This document shows, one piece after another, positions 17,458-26,334 of a stretch of DNA of 64,000 nt. The stretch spans positions 107,392-171,391 of the forward strand of contig CALUIK010000005.1 of the NCBI GenBank assembly GCA_944320685.1, given 5' to 3'. The DNA is from an uncultured Alistipes sp. (GTDB taxonomy: Bacteria > Bacteroidota > Bacteroidia > Bacteroidales > Rikenellaceae). The translations under genes and the position numbers were made by a program. How positions within the stretch are numbered: the first letter of the stretch is position 1; every line of letters begins with the position of its first letter. The notes below the pieces were generated by a model that saw nothing but the letters and a program-made list of their open reading frames with translations, searched no databases and had not been told where the DNA came from.

Positions 17458-18432
17458 TTATGCCTCGACCGAGTCGATATCCTTGAACGCCTCGCGGATC
17501 TTCTCCGTTACATGCGTGCGGATGCTGCGCTCCATCGACAGGATCATGTTCTTGATAGCCTTTGGCGTAGACTTGCCGTGGCCGATCATCACAGCCGAGT
17601 TGATTCCAAGTACGGGGGTGCCGCCTACGTTCTCGTAGTTCATGGCGTCCCAGAATGGGTTGGTGGTACCCATCTTGTGGTTGATGACATAGAGACCCTC
17701 GGCCATCTTCAGCGCTATGTTGCCGACGAACCCGTCGCATATGATGACATCGGCGATCTTGCCCGAGAAGATGTGCGACGACTCGACGTTGCCTGCGAAG
17801 TTGTACAGGCCCTTGTCGCTGTCGGCCTTCATGGCCTGATATGCCGCCTGCGTCAGGGCATTGCCCTTGGCCTCCTCCTCGCCGATATTGAGCAGGGCGA
17901 CGCGGGGATTCTTTATGCCGAGAACCGACTCCGCATATATCGAACCGATGAGGCCGTACTGGCTCAGCACCTCGGGTTTGCAGTCGACGTTGAGGCCCAC
18001 GTCCATCATCAGCGCCTGCGTCCCCGCTATGGTGGGCAGTGTTGTCGAGATGGTGGGGCGTATCACTCCCTTGATCGGTTTGGCCACATACATCGACCCT
18101 ACCATCATGGCCCCCGTAGATCCGGCGCTGGCGAAACCGTCGATGGCGCCCTTGGCCAGATGACCGAAGCCTACGGCGATACTCGAGTCGGGTTTCGACT
18201 TGAACGCCATGGCGGGATGGTCGCCCATTTCGATCACCTCGGTCGTGTGTACGATCGTAAAGCGGTCTGCCGGACAATTCTCCGCTTCGAGACACTCCTC
18301 GATTTTTCCATTGTCGCCGAAAAGCACTATGCGGCTCTCGCCGTCTATGGCGTCGAGTGCCATGACCGCGCCCTTGACTACAGCCTCGGGAGCGAAGTCT
18401 CCGCCCATCGCATCAATTCCTATCTTTAACAT
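17458..18432 (-). CDS. plsX: Phosphate acyltransferase PlsX
   Basis: 324 aa, standard length. Starts MLKIGIDAMGGDFAPEA, the family N-terminus, and contains TIVHTTEVIEMGDHP, FASAGSTGAMMVGSM and IICDGFVGNIALKM. PlsX converts acyl-ACP to acyl-phosphate, the donor used by PlsY to start phospholipid synthesis; it is a peripheral membrane protein. It follows rpmF and yceD in the same orientation (gaps 86 and 120 nt), the conserved order of this ribosome/lipid cluster. FabH, the usual next gene, is not here; the GT9 operon converges instead. Confidence 0.97.
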   Translation of the reverse strand: MLKIGIDAMGGDFAPEAVVKGAVMALDAIDGESRIVLFGDNGKIEECLEAENCPADRFTIVHTTEVIEMGDHPAMAFKSKPDSSIAVGFGHLAKGAIDGFASAGSTGAMMVGSMYVAKPIKGVIRPTISTTLPTIAGTQALMMDVGLNVDCKPEVLSQYGLIGSIYAESVLGIKNPRVALLNIGEEEAKGNALTQAAYQAMKADSDKGLYNFAGNVESSHIFSGKIADVIICDGFVGNIALKMAEGLYVINHKMGTTNPFWDAMNYENVGGTPVLGINSAVMIGHGKSTPKAIKNMILSMERSIRTHVTEKIREAFKDIDSVEA

Positions 18433-18518
18433 CGTCTCTCTCTCTTTGTCGGTATGGGTTTGATAAAATTACAGAGAGAGCCCGCAGGGGAACTCTCTCA
18501 CGCAACCGGACCGGTCCG

Positions 18519-18701
18519 TTATTCTGTCTTCTTCTCGATAGCCAGCTTGCCGCGATAGTAACCGCACTCGGGGCATACGCGGTGGTAGAGCACCGATGCT
18601 CCGCAGTTCGAACAGGTGACGATCGTGGGGACGACTGCCTTGTAATGGGTTCTTCTCTTATCGCGTCGAGTAGACGAGATCTTGTGTTTAGGATGTGCCA
18701 T
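18519..18701 (-). CDS. rpmF: 50S ribosomal protein L32
   Basis: 60 aa starting MAHPKHKISSTRRDKRRTH, typical for bL32. It has the zinc-ribbon version with two Cys pairs (CSNCGAS and CPECG), so it belongs to the C+ type that binds zinc. Lies between yceD and plsX as in many bacteria. Confidence 0.98.
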   Translation of the reverse strand: MAHPKHKISSTRRDKRRTHYKAVVPTIVTCSNCGASVLYHRVCPECGYYRGKLAIEKKTE

Positions 18702-18821
18702 TTTACAATATCTTTTTTAAGTTATTCGTATTTTCTGTCCTTTAGTTTTCCATGCATTATATCGAGCGGGTCTGCCGATGCCCTTTTACGCCCTTGGCCG
18801 ACATCGCTGCGGTGGGGCTTT

Positions 18822-19406
18822 TCAACTTTTCCTTTCCTGCATGCGGGCCTTCAACTCCTCCAGCTTGGAGAGGTTCTCTGCGCTCATGCCCCGGGACTTT
18901 GACGTGTCGGCCCCGTCGGTCGGCCCGTCTGCGGCGGAGGCCTCCTCGGCTTCTGTGTCATCTGCGGCGGTGAAGCGGGCCATCATGTCGGGGTTGCACC
19001 CTCCGTCGGGATGTACCCTCCGATATGGCAGCGAAAGCACAATGCTCTCGTATATATATTGCATAAGGCCGATATCCTCCTCCTCGGGGGATACCCACAT
19101 GTTCTCTCCGTCGTATTCGTCCGCCTGTTCCGAGATGTGCACGACCAATTCCCCGTCGAAGTGTACGGGGATGGTACAGTCCTCCAGACAGCGGTCGCAC
19201 TCGCAGACTACATCGCCGTCGATTCCGACTTCGAGAACCGCCTGCGAATCGCTCTTGCGCATGGCCACATGTACCTTGCAGCGGCCGTCTTTTATCTCCT
19301 TGCTTTCATAAGCCTTGAAAAGCGCCCCGTCGACGTCGAAGTCCACTTCGTGGAGGCCGTTTCTCAGAGCCTTATACGCGATGGAATATTTCTGTTCGAG
19401 CTCCAT
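18822..19406 (-). CDS. YceD/DUF177 family protein
   Basis: 194 aa from the ATG at 19406 (MELEQKYSIAYKALRNG). DUF177 features include the paired cysteines of CECDRCLE, here CDRC, and DGELVVHISEQ. A variable acidic tail rich in Ala/Glu ends the protein. Family members are linked to 23S rRNA accumulation in plants and bacteria and sit beside rpmF almost universally. The frame continues 23 codons upstream but would run across the promoter, so the later ATG is preferred. Confidence 0.92.
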   Translation of the reverse strand: MELEQKYSIAYKALRNGLHEVDFDVDGALFKAYESKEIKDGRCKVHVAMRKSDSQAVLEVGIDGDVVCECDRCLEDCTIPVHFDGELVVHISEQADEYDGENMWVSPEEEDIGLMQYIYESIVLSLPYRRVHPDGGCNPDMMARFTAADDTEAEEASAADGPTDGADTSKSRGMSAENLSKLEELKARMQERKS

Positions 19407-19424
19407 TTCGGTACAAATAGCTGG

Positions 19425-19456
19425 CAAATGTACAAATATTTCGGAATATGTGCAAA
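19425..19456 (-). promoter_or_regulatory. Promoter of yceD-rpmF-plsX
   Basis: On the minus strand TTTG (19456-19453), 20-bp spacer, TACATTTG (19432-19425). The start site would be about 12 nt before the ATG at 19406. Confidence 0.65.
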
Positions 19457-19463
19457 TTATTGC

Positions 19464-19471
19464 TACATTTG
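19464..19471 (+). promoter_or_regulatory. Putative -7 element for the 19499 gene
   Basis: TACATTTG, 27 nt before the ATG at 19499; the -33 position has only TTTCGG, so this promoter is weaker than its divergent partner. Confidence 0.45.
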
Positions 19472-19498
19472 TCATGCCTAATTTGTCCGACGGAGATT

Positions 19499-19912
19499 AT
19501 GCAACACAGGTATACGATACGTCTGCGCAGCAGTTTTGCCGAGTTGTGGCGTTACAATGTTGTGGTCGAGTGCGGCGGTTTCGACGTTGCGGGAGGGCGC
19601 GTGTGCTTTGCCTCGGCGCAGAGCATCATAGCCCCCGTAGGTTCGGCCCTGAAGCAGGCTCCCGACGAGCCGCGGCATCCGCGTGAGCTGACCGTCGAGA
19701 CTGGACCGTGCGATTCGATCGCAGCCTACGTCTATGTCATACCCAATACGCTGCCGCTCCAGCGCGAGGTGCAGGAGTGCCGTGCGTTCGACCTCAGGGT
19801 GCGGGTGGCTGCCGACGGCGAAACCATATACGACGCCGTGCACAAGGTCAACCAGTGGGGCGGTGCGTCGATAGAACTCAAACTGCCTGCCGGCGAGGCG
19901 ATACCGTTGTGA
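19499..19912 (+). CDS. Orphan hypothetical protein
   Basis: 137 aa from the ATG at 19499, chosen for the GGAG just before it and the -7 box upstream. No signal peptide or membrane segment. The sequence looks like a small beta-sandwich: HRYTIRLRSSFAELWRYNVVVECG, then alternating strands ending IELKLPAGEAIPL. I do not recognise the family. It stands alone, diverging from the ribosomal/lipid cluster and converging on the GH5 gene. GC and codon use resemble the neighbours. Confidence 0.65.
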   Translation: MQHRYTIRLRSSFAELWRYNVVVECGGFDVAGGRVCFASAQSIIAPVGSALKQAPDEPRHPRELTVETGPCDSIAAYVYVIPNTLPLQREVQECRAFDLRVRVAADGETIYDAVHKVNQWGGASIELKLPAGEAIPL

Positions 19913-20071
19913 CGCTTCAGACATGCGGATATGCTCGATTCCCCGACAGAGGTACGGCTGCCGGAGAATCCAGTTTGCGCAGGGACCGGCGGTATCTTCC
20001 CGATACAGGCCTCGGGCTAAATAATCGGGGAGCGTTGTATCCGCCATCCATCCGGTTTTGCGTGCGGTGTA

Positions 20072-21127
20072 TTATTTGTCCGTGCCCTTCCCCTTCTGCC
20101 TGCCGCAGATGCCGCGCTGGTATGCGACTATCATTTCGAGCATCGGATCGTCGGGCCCGAACGTGAAGCCGCACGAGCGGTCTTCGCGCGCAAGATTCCA
20201 TACGAGGACAACGCTTGCACCCATTCCTATGTATACGTCGAACTTCTCATGCATGGCCTCGGCGCGGCGCGTGCGCGAGGTGCGGCAGCCGTCACCGCCC
20301 TCTATGCCCGTCTCACCGACGATCAGCGGCTTGTCGAGGTCGTACATCGCCTTGAGGCACGGCTCGAAGTGGGGCGATTCGATGGTGTTCGACTGCTGGT
20401 AGTCGTAATCGTATTCGTGCAGGTTACCCACGTCGATGTGTGGGCTGTCGTGCATGGCGCGGTAGTTCTCGTAACCATCGTACGCCCAGCCGGCAAAGGT
20501 GCCGCTCTCGATCAGATGGTTCGGGTCGTGGCGCTTGATTACGGCCGCGACCTCGTGCAGGAAGTCGCGTATGGCGGCCCAGTCGGCCTCTCCGGGTTCG
20601 TTGATGATCTCCCACATGGCTATGGCCGGCGAATCCTTGTATCGCGTCGCCATCTCTATGACGTGCGGCAGGTATTCGCGTCGGAAGCCGCTCTCGTACC
20701 ACTCCTGTGTCTTGCCGCTGTTGTCGCCGTCGGGGGCGCCGTCGAAATGCCCGCAACTGCTGCGGCCGTCGCCGAGCGAGAGGATCAGCTTGATGTCATG
20801 TTTCTCGGCAAGTTTTATCAGGCTGCCGGTACGGTGGTTGAAGGCGGGCGTGGCCCACGTGCGCACGATGGTGTTGGCGGGCAGCGATGCAAAGAGCGCT
20901 TCGGTCTGCTCTTCGGTGAAGAGCTCGTAATCGTGACCGCAGCCGCACAGTTGGAACGAGTTGAACGAGACGCAGCGGTAGGGCTTGCCGTCGAGCATAA
21001 GCTGCCTCCCCTCACGGTAGAGGAACCCCTTGCGGTATTTCGGTTTGGCGGACAGTTCCCAGCAGCCTGCCGCGGAAAGGGTGAGGATTGCTGCTATGAG
21101 GAGCGTTATGGCGAGTTTTGTCTTCAT
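20072..21127 (-). CDS. GH5-like (clan A) lipoprotein, mannanase/cellulase type
   Basis: 351 aa with lipoprotein signal MKTKLAITLLIAAILTLSAAGC. A (beta/alpha)8 clan GH-A fold is indicated: acid/base Glu177 in WEIINEPGE after strand 4 and nucleophile Glu272 in LIVGETGIEGG after strand 7. The opening RKGFLYREGRQLMLDGKPYRCVSFNS is usual for GH5 subfamily 7-like beta-mannanases. It would act on the outer surface or periplasm on beta-mannosidic or beta-glucosidic bonds; the exact family and substrate remain open. It is the last gene of a three-gene operon; its ATG lies 3 nt after the preceding stop. Confidence 0.85.
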   Translation of the reverse strand: MKTKLAITLLIAAILTLSAAGCWELSAKPKYRKGFLYREGRQLMLDGKPYRCVSFNSFQLCGCGHDYELFTEEQTEALFASLPANTIVRTWATPAFNHRTGSLIKLAEKHDIKLILSLGDGRSSCGHFDGAPDGDNSGKTQEWYESGFRREYLPHVIEMATRYKDSPAIAMWEIINEPGEADWAAIRDFLHEVAAVIKRHDPNHLIESGTFAGWAYDGYENYRAMHDSPHIDVGNLHEYDYDYQQSNTIESPHFEPCLKAMYDLDKPLIVGETGIEGGDGCRTSRTRRAEAMHEKFDVYIGMGASVVLVWNLAREDRSCGFTFGPDDPMLEMIVAYQRGICGRQKGKGTDK

Positions 21128-21130
21128 GCG

Positions 21131-22561
21131 TCAGTTTTTTGACTGTTGTTTGAGCGTTTTTCCCGGGGCGGGGTAGCGGCATGCGGCGTCGTCGAGCACC
21201 AGCACCCAATCCTGTGCTTCGCCCGCGGCGGGCGGGGTGAATGTCAACTGCCCGCCGTCGTTGTCGATCGTGCCTATCTTTGAGGCCTTGCCCGTGCGGG
21301 GGTCGTACCACCATGCCGTGATGCGGTTGCCGCGCAGCATGTCGCCGCGCACGGAGAAGGTGCGCCCGATCGGGGCGTAAACCATCGCATAGGAGCCCTC
21401 CGAATCCATCGTCGCGACGAAGCGGTAGCGGCCTGCGCCCGGGACGGACGATGCCACCTCGGACGTCACGATGAAGTCGGGCGAGGGGATGCGCTGGAAG
21501 TATGGGCGCGATTCCATCAGGCGTCGCAGGTGGATCACCTGCGACGCGCAGGGTTGCGCGATGGCATCATGCCACGGCATCAGCGGCCGGTTGATCGGGC
21601 TGCGGTCTTTGGCTGGGTCGTACATCTGCCATACGGAGTGGTGGCCGTATGTTATGCCGGCCGATCCGTAGAAGACGCTCCAGTAGAGTGTGCGGCGCAC
21701 GTCCCACGAGGTAGAGTGTCCCTCATCGTCGGGACGGAACTCCAGCGGGTGGTCCTCATAGAGGGGTTCGATGTCGATTATAGGCTTGGGTGGCGTGCGG
21801 CGGAAGTCGTCGAGAATCTGTGAGTTTGAGTTGTAGCGCTGGTTGTGCCCGCTCTGGCGGCCGTTGAAGTCGAGCCATTCGTCGTTGTGGAACCACCGCG
21901 ACGAGGTCTGCCATCCGGTGGGATGGAAGGTTATCAGGTGGCGTGTGTCGACGCTGCGTATGCCGCGCGCCATGGCCCGTATTATTGCCTGCTTGCGCCC
22001 GTCGTCGGGATTGCGGTCGCCGCCGAGGATCCATATCACGTCGGCATCCTTGTAGCGTTCGGCTATGAAACGCCCGTACGATTCGGCGTTGCGTTCGTTG
22101 AATATTACCTTTCCCTCGTTCCAATACCGTCCCCATGTGGGCAGCAGACCGACGTACATGCCGAGTTCGTTGGCGCGGCCTACGATGTAGTCGACATGGT
22201 CCCAATAGTCGTTCTGCGGGCCCTCCTTCACTGTGGGGCGTGCGGGGTCGCTGTCGATGAGCGGCAGGTCGCCGTAGGCGTTGCGGACATCCACGCCGTC
22301 GAGCTCGGCCAAGGCCACGGCCTGTATGACGTTGAACCCTTTGGCGGCGCGGTCGCGCAGGTAGAGGTCGGCCTCCTCGCGGTCGAGACGGTGGAAGAGC
22401 TCCCATGCCGTGTCGCCCTGATAGAAGAAGGGTCGGCCGTCGGCATATTGCAGGTAGTGGCCGTTTTCGGATACGGTGATGGGCCGCTCCTGTGCGGCGG
22501 CTGGCGTAAGGAGCGCTGCGGCCGCTGCGGCGCATGCGAGCATGTGAAGTGTGCGTTTCAT
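21131..22561 (-). CDS. GH140-like (DUF4038) secreted glycosidase
   Basis: 476 aa from the ATG at 22561 with signal peptide MKRTLHMLACAAAAAALLTPAAAQ. A TIM barrel (about residues 30-380) carries DUF4038 hallmarks: GRPFFYQGDTAWELFHRLDREEADLYLRDR in the family order, VIWILGGDRNPD and PIIDIEPLYEDHP, with Asp in GGDRN and Glu in IEPLYE as the likely catalytic pair. The last 90 residues match the C-terminal domain associated with these enzymes. Characterised relatives include the apiosidase of rhamnogalacturonan II degradation (GH140). The sugar here is not established. Middle gene of the operon. Confidence 0.85.
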   Translation of the reverse strand: MKRTLHMLACAAAAAALLTPAAAQERPITVSENGHYLQYADGRPFFYQGDTAWELFHRLDREEADLYLRDRAAKGFNVIQAVALAELDGVDVRNAYGDLPLIDSDPARPTVKEGPQNDYWDHVDYIVGRANELGMYVGLLPTWGRYWNEGKVIFNERNAESYGRFIAERYKDADVIWILGGDRNPDDGRKQAIIRAMARGIRSVDTRHLITFHPTGWQTSSRWFHNDEWLDFNGRQSGHNQRYNSNSQILDDFRRTPPKPIIDIEPLYEDHPLEFRPDDEGHSTSWDVRRTLYWSVFYGSAGITYGHHSVWQMYDPAKDRSPINRPLMPWHDAIAQPCASQVIHLRRLMESRPYFQRIPSPDFIVTSEVASSVPGAGRYRFVATMDSEGSYAMVYAPIGRTFSVRGDMLRGNRITAWWYDPRTGKASKIGTIDNDGGQLTFTPPAAGEAQDWVLVLDDAACRYPAPGKTLKQQSKN

Positions 22562-22589
22562 GGTCGGGATGGTTTTTTGCATTGGGTCG

Positions 22590-23681
22590 TTATTTCTTGA
22601 ATCTGTATGCGCGCGGGTCGAGCAGCACGCCCATCGTGAGCGCCTTCACCTCGGCCTCGTCCTGCTCCGTGAAGCTCGTTACGTGCAGCACCTCGCCGCC
22701 GCGAACCTCCTGCAATGCCGCGCCGGTGAATATCCCCGGCAGCCATGCGTGGATGAAGGTGCCGTCGCCGTAGGAGTCGCCGCAGCGCCCCTCGCCGCAA
22801 TATTCGTTTCGATGGCGGAACTGGTGCACCATGTGGTCGAGCATCGGGTTGTGCATCTCGGTCAGAAGGCGCCACTCGCCGCTCATGGCGTCGTTCTCTT
22901 CGGCGCGGCAGTTGTCGGGCCGCGGCAGGACGTTCCACTCGTTCTGGCACTTCTTTACGATCCACCAGTTGTCGTCGCCCCAGCTCACCACGCGGAAGTT
23001 GGCCGCGATGATGCGCGAGGCCCACTCGTAGTGGCCGTTATATACGCGCAGGTCGGTATAGTAGACGATGCACTTGTCGGCGATCGTGGGGTCGAGGCAG
23101 AAGGCCGAGGCCAGCGTCGCTCCCTGCCCGCCGATGTTGACGATCATCGGGCGGTCGGGGTGCTTGGCGTGGTGTTCGTTTATCAGTTTTACGTAGAGTT
23201 CGGCCCCAGCCGACATTTTGCGCTCGCCCGCAGCCTCGCTCTCGGCCTCGGTGCCGACCGTTATCGGCGGCAGGCAGTCGGGGTCGATGCCTGCGGCGAG
23301 AGCCGTATTGCGCGAATCGTGCGCCGTCTCTACCCAGTCGGGGTGGGAGAAGGTCCAGAAATCGGTCAGCACGGGCGTTACGATCAATCCCGCTATCTCC
23401 ATGCGGCCGAGCGACGCCATGGCGTACATCCATTCGTCCTCGAAGACGTCGTCATAGACATCGTTGTCGTAGATGACGGGATTTTTGACTTTCTGCCCCT
23501 CCTTGACGGTGATGCCGTGTATATACAGACCTTTGGGGTATCCCGGGCGGTCGAAGCCCCAGTCGCCGATGACGGGGTGCGGGTTTCGGCTCCAGTCGGT
23601 GGTCTCGGCGTTCCAGCGGGCGGCCGCGGCCGTCGTTATGCCTGCGGCGAAGGCCAGCAGCAGTGTGAACAGGTGTTTCAT
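22590..23681 (-). CDS. Secreted nucleoside-hydrolase-like protein
   Basis: 363 aa from the ATG at 23681, opening signal peptide MKHLFTLLLAFAAGITTAAAA. The mature N-terminus reads NPVIYDNDVYDDVFEDEWMYAMASLGRMEIAGLIVTP, closely following the inosine-uridine hydrolase pattern DxDxxxDD with Ca2+-binding aspartates and the adjacent strand-helix. Downstream, GAELYVKLINEHH and FCLDPTIADKCIVYYTDLRVYNGHYEWAS fit the same fold, including the Asn region. Nucleoside hydrolases split N-ribosidic bonds. A secreted version in a glycosidase operon could act on a different furanoside. First gene of the operon, 28 nt before the DUF4038 gene. The family call is by pattern only. Confidence 0.65.
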   Translation of the reverse strand: MKHLFTLLLAFAAGITTAAAARWNAETTDWSRNPHPVIGDWGFDRPGYPKGLYIHGITVKEGQKVKNPVIYDNDVYDDVFEDEWMYAMASLGRMEIAGLIVTPVLTDFWTFSHPDWVETAHDSRNTALAAGIDPDCLPPITVGTEAESEAAGERKMSAGAELYVKLINEHHAKHPDRPMIVNIGGQGATLASAFCLDPTIADKCIVYYTDLRVYNGHYEWASRIIAANFRVVSWGDDNWWIVKKCQNEWNVLPRPDNCRAEENDAMSGEWRLLTEMHNPMLDHMVHQFRHRNEYCGEGRCGDSYGDGTFIHAWLPGIFTGAALQEVRGGEVLHVTSFTEQDEAEVKALTMGVLLDPRAYRFKK

Positions 23682-23701
23682 GTGTGTAGGTTCAGGTTCT
23701 C

Positions 23702-23771
23702 GGTTATGCGGCACATCTGCGTTATGTACCGTTATGGTAACAAAAATATATATAATTTTCAATTAAACAAA
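23702..23771 (-). promoter_or_regulatory. Promoter and operator of the 23681-20072 operon
   Basis: Minus-strand TTTG (23771-23768), 19-bp spacer, TATTTTTG (23748-23741). Across the predicted start lie two CGTTATG heptamers at 23720-23726 and 23730-23736, 10 bp apart, and a looser GTTATG at 23703-23708. Confidence 0.65.
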
Positions 23772-23786
23772 TTTTTATGTCTGTAA

Positions 23787-23841
23787 TTGCATTTTTTGCA
23801 TAATGCATATTATCTTTGTTGCCATAACGGTGCATAACGGT
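23787..23841 (+). promoter_or_regulatory. Promoter and operator of the GntR-type regulator
   Basis: TTG at 23787-23789, 21-bp spacer, TATCTTTG at 23811-23818. Two direct CATAACGGT repeats at 23823-23831 and 23833-23841, 10 bp apart, cover the predicted start site. They are mirror copies of the repeats on the other promoter, so the regulator probably controls both its own gene and the divergent operon. Confidence 0.7.
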
Positions 23842-23863
23842 TTGCGCTTAAAAATACGACGCC

Positions 23864-24868
23864 ATGAAATTCAAGCCAGATCCTCATTCGAGCCGTACGT
23901 TGTACGACCAGCTGGCGGAATACATATCCGGACATATTGCCGACGGCTCGCTCGCCGCGGGCGAACGGTTGCTTTCGGTGAGCGAGGCGTACCATGCCTA
24001 CGGCGTCTCGCGCGATACGGTGCTGGCGGCATACCGCACGCTGCAGCGGCGCAAGATGGTGGCATCGGTGGCTGGCAAGGGCTTCTTCGTGTCGCGGCGC
24101 AGCGCATCCGATACGGTGCGCCTGTTCATGCTTTTCGATGCCATGAACCAATACAAGGAGACGCTCTACCGCTCGCTTATAGACAACCTCGGCGGGGGTT
24201 ACGATATAAGCATCGCCTTCCACTACTACAATGCCGGATTGTTCGACACGTTGGTAACAGATGCTCGCGGTAAATACGACTATTACGTGCTTATGCCCCA
24301 TTTCAACAGTGACGTGACAGCCGTGCTGGACAAGATACCGGCCGAACGGCTGCTTCTGCTCGACGCCTTTCCCGAGGGTTACTCGCGCAACTGCGCTGCC
24401 GTCTACCAGCGGTTCTATACAGATGCGTACGAGGGGCTGAAGGCTTTGCGCGGCAAACTGCAACGCTACGGGTCCCTGCATATCGTATATAATGACCGTT
24501 TCCAATACCTGCCCGACGACTATGCGGCCGGCGCTTACCGCTTTGCCGGCGAGTTCCGTTATCCAGTTTATGTCGAGCGCGACTTCGATATGGACTGTAT
24601 TGCCGCTGGCCATTGTTATATGGCTGTGTCGGAGCGCGACCTTGCGGCTATTATAAAGAGCATAACGGCAAAGGGGCTTGCGGTGGGGCGGGACATCGGC
24701 CTGCTGAGCCTCGACGACACGCCTTTGAAGGAGGTGCTTATAGGCGGTATAACGACCCTTACTACCGATTTCGAACTTATGGGGCGTACTGCGGCGGAAC
24801 TGATCCGAAGCGGCGAGCAGCGGCGTATAGCCAACCCGTGGCGGTTGCACCTGCGCGGCAGTCTGTAG
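23864..24868 (+). CDS. GntR-family regulator with LacI-like ligand-binding domain
   Basis: 334 aa. Residues about 10-75 are a GntR winged helix (LYDQLAEYISGHIADGSLAAGERLLSVSEAYHAYGVSRDTVLAAYRTLQRRKMV). The rest is a periplasmic-binding-protein fold as in LacI regulators (YDISIAFHYYNAGLFDTLVTDARGKYDYYVLMP at the start, IGLLSLDDTPLKEVLIGGITTL near the end). This combination senses a small sugar and represses or activates neighbouring catabolic genes. It diverges from the nucleoside-hydrolase-like/DUF4038/GH5 operon, with paired repeats over both promoters. Regulation of that operon is inferred. Confidence 0.88.
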   Translation: MKFKPDPHSSRTLYDQLAEYISGHIADGSLAAGERLLSVSEAYHAYGVSRDTVLAAYRTLQRRKMVASVAGKGFFVSRRSASDTVRLFMLFDAMNQYKETLYRSLIDNLGGGYDISIAFHYYNAGLFDTLVTDARGKYDYYVLMPHFNSDVTAVLDKIPAERLLLLDAFPEGYSRNCAAVYQRFYTDAYEGLKALRGKLQRYGSLHIVYNDRFQYLPDDYAAGAYRFAGEFRYPVYVERDFDMDCIAAGHCYMAVSERDLAAIIKSITAKGLAVGRDIGLLSLDDTPLKEVLIGGITTLTTDFELMGRTAAELIRSGEQRRIANPWRLHLRGSL

Positions 24869-24936
24869 TGTGGCGGCCTTCGTGCGTGCGGTTCCCTGCG
24901 GTGCGGCTTCTACCGTATCACCCAATATAATACGAA

Positions 24937-24966
24937 GGAAGGCCGTATCGTATGATACGGCCTTCC
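24937..24966. terminator. Bidirectional terminator between regulator and gapA
   Basis: 13-bp perfect stem GGAAGGCCGTATC / GATACGGCCTTCC with 4-nt loop, between convergent genes. Confidence 0.85.
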
Positions 24967-24988
24967 GCTTTATCCGTTATGTATTGGA

Positions 24989-26041
<1,053 letters not shown>

Positions 26042-26058
26042 TTATTTTTTTCACACCG

Positions 26059-26090
26059 CAAAGATACACACTTTCATTTTTTTTTCAAAA
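26059..26090 (-). promoter_or_regulatory. Promoter of gapA
   Basis: Minus-strand TTTTG (26090-26086), 19-bp spacer, TATCTTTG (26066-26059), in an AT-rich tract. Consensus-like, as expected for a highly expressed gene. From 26101 to 26334 I see no gene or distinct signal. Confidence 0.75.
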
Positions 26091-26334
26091 TTATTTTATT
26101 AAATTAAGTGTCGGCCGTTTAAATTCCCGATCCGTTGCGGCTGCCGCGCGCTCCGATTCGGCGTACCGCCATGTGTACTGTGTTCGGTGTCAACATTATG
26201 CACCCTATTCCGGCTGCCGTTTATTCGAAGCCCGCAGCGGGTTTTCTTTGGTGCTGCGTGACATGTCATGGGCAGCATGAGGTTGCGCGGGAGATGCCGT
26301 TTTTACGTTGCTGGACGTACGGGCCGTCGGCGTA

